A stretch of DNA of 64,000 nt, taken from NCBI GenBank assembly GCA_963668605.1, contig OY764903.1, positions 6,572,001 through 6,636,000 of the forward strand, in the 5' to 3' direction. A program made the translations under genes and the position numbers. Shown one piece after another: positions 61,102-64,000 of this stretch. Under the pieces are notes generated by a model. The model was given only the letters and a program-made list of their open reading frames with translations, was not told where the DNA came from and ran no database searches. Origin of the DNA: G963668605 sp963668605 (GTDB lineage Bacteria > Acidobacteriota > Terriglobia > Bryobacterales > Bryobacteraceae). Each line of letters opens with the position of its first letter. Within the stretch, counting starts at the first letter, position 1.

Positions 61102-62018
61102 GCGCCCTTCGCAAAGCTCTCACAGAGTATCTGGCCATGCGTCGCGCTCTCGGTTACAAGCTTGACAAAACAGAGAGACTTCTCGGTCAGTTCGTTTCCT
61201 TCGTCGAAGATCGCGGCGAAAAATCTTTGACAACCGAAACGGCTCTGGCCTGGGCAACTCTCCCCGCAGGCGCCGACGCAAGCTGGACTTCCAGGCGACT
61301 TGCCGAAGTTCGTATCTTCGCCCGACACCTCCATGGGCTCGACCCTGCCACCCAGGTGCCGCCAATCGGTATCCTGCCAGGTCGACCGCGTAGAGCGACA
61401 CCGTACCTCTACTCGCCACACGAAATCTCGAACCTGATGTCGGCGACAGCGATCGTGCGCGGGTCCCACTTGCAGGCAACGTATCGGACACTGATTGGCT
61501 TGCTGGCGGCAACCGGAATGCGTGTCGGCGAGGCGATCGGCCTCGACAGCGATGACTTCGACGCGATCAATGGCCTGCTCACGATCCGCAACGGCAAATT
61601 CGGCAAGTTCCGCGAATTGCCGTTGCACCCAACCGTGGTTTCGGCCCTGCAGGACTACTTGCGCCGCAATGATCGTCCTCATCAGGCGGGCACGGCGGCA
61701 TTGCTGTCGTCTTCTGCAGGCAGGCGACTGCGCTACAACAACGTGATGCCGACATTCCAGAAACTGCTGCGCCATTGCAGTATCTCACCACGTTCGGCCG
61801 CATGCAGGCCGAGGATCCATGATCTCCGGCATGGCTTCGCCGTCAATACCATCATTGATGGCTACAAGGCAGGCGAACCTGGGGTCCGCATGGCGATCTT
61901 GTCAACCTATCTTGGTCATGTCGGCCCTGCCAGTACCTACTGGTATCTGTCGGCCGCACCGGAATTGCTGGGGTTGGCCGGCGATCGGCTTGAGCGCCAC
62001 CTTGGAGGTGATGCATGA
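61098..62018 (+). CDS. RIT tyrosine recombinase, second of trio
   Basis: 306 aa from the ATG at 61098, which overlaps the preceding TGA. Core-binding domain LRKALTEYLAMRRALGYKL. Catalytic motifs: AATGMRVGEAIGL (Arg), GKFGKFRELPLHP (Lys), RIHDLRHGFAVNT (H-x-x-R) and YLGHVGPASTYWYL (His and Tyr). It is different from the other two; all three are thought to act together on the element ends. Confidence 0.9.
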   Translation: MSALRKALTEYLAMRRALGYKLDKTERLLGQFVSFVEDRGEKSLTTETALAWATLPAGADASWTSRRLAEVRIFARHLHGLDPATQVPPIGILPGRPRRATPYLYSPHEISNLMSATAIVRGSHLQATYRTLIGLLAATGMRVGEAIGLDSDDFDAINGLLTIRNGKFGKFRELPLHPTVVSALQDYLRRNDRPHQAGTAALLSSSAGRRLRYNNVMPTFQKLLRHCSISPRSAACRPRIHDLRHGFAVNTIIDGYKAGEPGVRMAILSTYLGHVGPASTYWYLSAAPELLGLAGDRLERHLGGDA

Positions 62019-63004
62019 CCGCACTCGCCACGACTTTGCAGTCGTTCTTCACTGATCGCCTCCTCCGTCAGCGTCAGGTCAGCCCGAACACGCTCTGTGC
62101 GTATCGGGATACTCTGCGGCTATTGCTGGTCTTCGCATCAGACAGGAAAGGCAATGTCCCAAGCAAGCTGGATATCGACGATCTGGATGCTTCGCTGGTC
62201 GGCGCCTTCCTCAACGACTTGGAACAGCAGAGAAAGAATAGCGTGCGCACCCGCAATGCGCGGCTTGCTGCCATCCGTTCCCTGTTTCGATACGCGGCGC
62301 TTCGGCATCCAGAGCATGCTTCTGCCATCGAGCGCGTTCTTGCCATTCCACCAAAGCGTTTCGAGCGACGGCTCGTGACGTTCCTGACCGAGACGGAAAT
62401 CAACGCCTTGCTCGCCGCGCCCGATCGGTCGAACTGGACCGGGCGGCGTGACACCGCACTGTTCAGCCTCGCTGTCCAGACCGGTCTTCGGGCGTCTGAA
62501 CTGACCGGCCTGTGCTGCGCCGATGTCCATCTCGGATCCGGTGCGCATGTGAGTTGCAACGGGAAGGGACGAAAGCAACGGATTACGCCGCTCACCTCGG
62601 GAACAGTCGCCGTCTTGCGTTCCTGGCTGGCCGAGCGGGCCGGTCAGCCAGAAGCTCCGCTGTTCACCACACAGATTGGAAGAAAACTCAGCCGGGACGC
62701 TCTCGAGCACAGGCTTGCCAAATACGTCGGGAAAGCCACTGACGCTTGTCCGTCGCTGGCGCAAAAAACGGTGACCATGCATGTATTGCGGCATTCAGCC
62801 GCCATGCGATTGCTGCGCGCCGGCATCGACACCTCGGTGATCGCACTCTGGCTCGGCCACGAACAGATCGAGACGACCCAAATCTACCTACACGCGGATC
62901 TGGAGATCAAGGAACGCGCTCTGGACAAGACAGCTCCGATAGAGACAAAACCCGGCCGTTTCCGACCGACCGACAAACTCCTCGCCTTCCTGGAGACTCT
63001 CTGA
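62015..63004 (+). CDS. RIT tyrosine recombinase, third of trio
   Basis: 329 aa, ATGA overlap with the second gene. N-terminal core-binding domain (SFFTDRLLRQRQVSPNTLCAY cut here as SFFTDRLLRQR, VSPNTLCAYR). Catalytic motifs: VQTGLRASELTGL (Arg), GKGRKQRITPL (Lys), MHVLRHSAAMRLL (H-x-x-R), LGHEQIETTQIYLHAD (His and Tyr). Complete set. Its stop lies two bases inside the right inverted repeat. Confidence 0.9.
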   Translation: MTALATTLQSFFTDRLLRQRQVSPNTLCAYRDTLRLLLVFASDRKGNVPSKLDIDDLDASLVGAFLNDLEQQRKNSVRTRNARLAAIRSLFRYAALRHPEHASAIERVLAIPPKRFERRLVTFLTETEINALLAAPDRSNWTGRRDTALFSLAVQTGLRASELTGLCCADVHLGSGAHVSCNGKGRKQRITPLTSGTVAVLRSWLAERAGQPEAPLFTTQIGRKLSRDALEHRLAKYVGKATDACPSLAQKTVTMHVLRHSAAMRLLRAGIDTSVIALWLGHEQIETTQIYLHADLEIKERALDKTAPIETKPGRFRPTDKLLAFLETL

Positions 63005-63088
63005 TTATGCCGACTCCATCGCAGCGATCCCCGCCCCACAGACCGGGTTACCGACACAGGTCGGCATAATCCGAACGTCGGCATAATG
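63002..63088 (-). repeat. RIT right inverted repeat (87 bp)
   Basis: Begins TGATTATGCCGACTCC and ends CGGCATAATG, the inverted copy of 59744-59830 with two substitutions (AT versus CC at the positions following GCAGCG). Confidence 0.9.
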
Positions 63089-63556
63089 CGATTGCCAGCC
63101 TGTAGCGGACATTATTTCGGCGAGTGTCGCGCCATCCGGGCGCTTCAGCATGTCGAGGACGATGGCCTTCTTGCTGCCTTCGCGCGCCCTTTTGGGCCCC
63201 GTGGCGTTGTCGGCGGGCTTGGCCTGTTTGTCCGCTTTGGCCTTCTTCGGCGCGACGGGGGCGGCGTGTTGCGCGGGTGCGGGCGTCAGGGCTTGTACCG
63301 CCTTCCAGATGCGCGCGACCGCCGTCTGGCGGTCCGTGAACTTCCTGACCGGCTTCAGAGCGTCGAAGGGGACCACGCCGGCGAACGCATTCCAGACGTC
63401 GACGAAGCGGCCGATCGGCCACTGGCCGGTCAGCTTAGCCAGTTCCTTTTCGCTCGTGAACGTTCCCTCCGTGGTTCCGATGCTGTGGTTCAGCGCGTCC
63501 TCGTACTCGGCAAACGCCGTGATGTTGTTGTCGGTGTCAATCGTGAAAGTAATCAT
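63005..63556 (-). pseudogene. second DUF3489 gene truncated by RIT right end
   Basis: Minus-strand ORF from 63556: NNITAFAEYEDAL, WNAFAGVVPFDALKPVRKFTD, AVARIWKAVQALTPAP, KKAIVLDMLKRPDGATLAEI, then ATGWQSH and directly the RIT end. It is a diverged paralogue of the 59300 gene (an extra segment near residues 20-35, a different linker), broken at the same codon. The last ~28 codons are RIT sequence. Confidence 0.8.
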
Positions 63557-63566
63557 GTTTGTTCTC

Positions 63567-63791
63567 CTATCGAGTCATCCCGGCGAGCTTGTCGTCGGGG
63601 GTAATGCTTAAGTCCTTGTAGTAGCCGCTCTGCACGCGGATCCAACCGTGAGCCGACCAGACTTCATAGCGGGCGGCGATGCGGCTTAGCTTGATGCGGC
63701 GGGCGCCGCCGAGTTCTTTCTGCAGGTGGCCCCAGCGGTCGAGTTTCCAGCCGTTGCGCGTGGCCCAGACGATCAGTTCGTCGCGGGTCAT
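63567..63791 (-). CDS. small protein preceding DUF3489
   Basis: 74 aa from ATG 63791: MTRDELIVWATRNGWKLDRW, then RRIKLSRIAARYEVWSAHGW and SITPDDKLAGMTR. Basic, compact, alpha/beta-like. Similar short proteins accompany DUF3489 genes. It takes the place of the 170-aa protein in the other copy. Function unknown. Confidence 0.6.
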   Translation of the reverse strand: MTRDELIVWATRNGWKLDRWGHLQKELGGARRIKLSRIAARYEVWSAHGWIRVQSGYYKDLSITPDDKLAGMTR

Positions 63792-63793
63792 CG

Positions 63794-64000
63794 TTAGTAC
63801 TCCAGTCCTTTGGCGTCGACCGCGCTGCGATCTCCGAGGAAGGCGAGGATGTAGGCGAGTTGCTCGGTGACGTGGCCCAGGTCGCCAGCGTGGGTCCAGT
63901 GGGTTGGGGTGGCTTGCTGGTCCTTGCGGTGCTTGTCGAGCTGCTGGCTGATGCGTTTGAGCAGGTCCTGGCACTCTGCTTGCCGCTCGGCGTAGCAATC
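63794..64000 (-). CDS. small accessory protein A paralogue, partial
   Basis: Open from the window end: CYAERQAECQDLLKRISQQL, HAGDLGHVTEQLAYILA, SAVDAKGLEY, stop at 63794. A clear paralogue of 58516-58770, inverted relative to it. The N-terminal few residues lie beyond 64000. Confidence 0.7.
   Translation of the reverse strand, partial: DCYAERQAECQDLLKRISQQLDKHRKDQQATPTHWTHAGDLGHVTEQLAYILAFLGDRSAVDAKGLEY

Larger units (their letters stand above)
59744..63088 (+). mobile_element. RIT (recombinase-in-trio) element
   Basis: 3345 bp with three overlapping tyrosine recombinase genes in one direction, bounded by 87-bp inverted repeats differing at two positions. Three consecutive, non-identical tyrosine recombinases with ATGA overlaps define RIT elements. 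Both ends abut 5' halves of DUF3489 genes after the same codon region, in inverted orientation. Confidence 0.88.

Noticed and set aside
1..64000. CRISPR arrays
   Set aside because: No regularly spaced repeat-spacer pattern was seen on either strand.

Overview
The window looks like a chromosomal stretch of an Acidobacteriota bacterium of the Solibacter/Bryobacter type. This is inferred from an Oar-type TonB-dependent receptor with a carboxypeptidase-regulatory-like N-terminus, export-signal hydrolases and a sulfatase beside it, uniformly high GC, and several integrase-core insertion sequences. No rRNA, tRNA or marker gene is present to fix the taxon.

Positions 1-9905 are ordinary chromosome on the + strand: an aldehyde dehydrogenase, a 10-TM sugar-type transporter, a secreted DM9-repeat protein fused to a decayed sulfatase tail, then a tight run of TonB receptor, GH99-like hydrolase, alpha/beta hydrolase and sulfatase. 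That run reads as a polysaccharide-scavenging operon. Positions 9906-17112 are an IS-scarred region: two integrase-core transposases, a third transposase remnant, a CYTH/adenylate-cyclase-like gene cut short next to one IS, a Phd/PIN toxin-antitoxin pair, and a secreted GH31 glycosidase.

Positions 18122-20811 carry the four-gene serine-recombinase locus (small protein, DUF2924, large serine recombinase, HTH protein). It is followed by a membrane/vWA-like gene split at a run of ten C and a lipoprotein with an MCE/MlaD domain.

Positions 23294-58413 are one long minus-strand operon. Read from its promoter side at 58.4 kb it runs: Nu1-like small terminase, DpdA-like TGT paralogue, QueD (interrupted by one amber codon), GpA terminase, gpW-like joiner, lambda-type portal, prohead protease fused to a Mu gpT-like capsid protein, DUF2190-like protein, connectors, major tail protein, tail assembly chaperone with a clear -1 ribosomal frameshift site, tape measure, tail-tip and fibre proteins. 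This is a long-tailed, non-contractile (siphovirus-like) prophage. Three insertions look like accessory cargo: a 4-TM protein plus TM-TIR protein between tape measure and tail tip, an HNH-like gene on the opposite strand at 34.2 kb, and at the distal end an unrecognised 548-aa protein translationally linked to an 860-aa protein with two phospholipase-D-like motifs. The last pair is the best candidate for an undescribed anti-phage system. No lysis gene, repressor or phage integrase was recognised.

Positions 58516-64000 hold small accessory genes and a complete recombinase-in-trio (RIT) element, 59744-63088, bounded by 87-bp inverted repeats. Both flanks are 5' halves of two different DUF3489 genes pointing into the element, each preceded by related small genes. 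The 3' half of the gene is absent on both sides, so the structure is not a simple insertion; recombination between two RIT copies is the simplest explanation.
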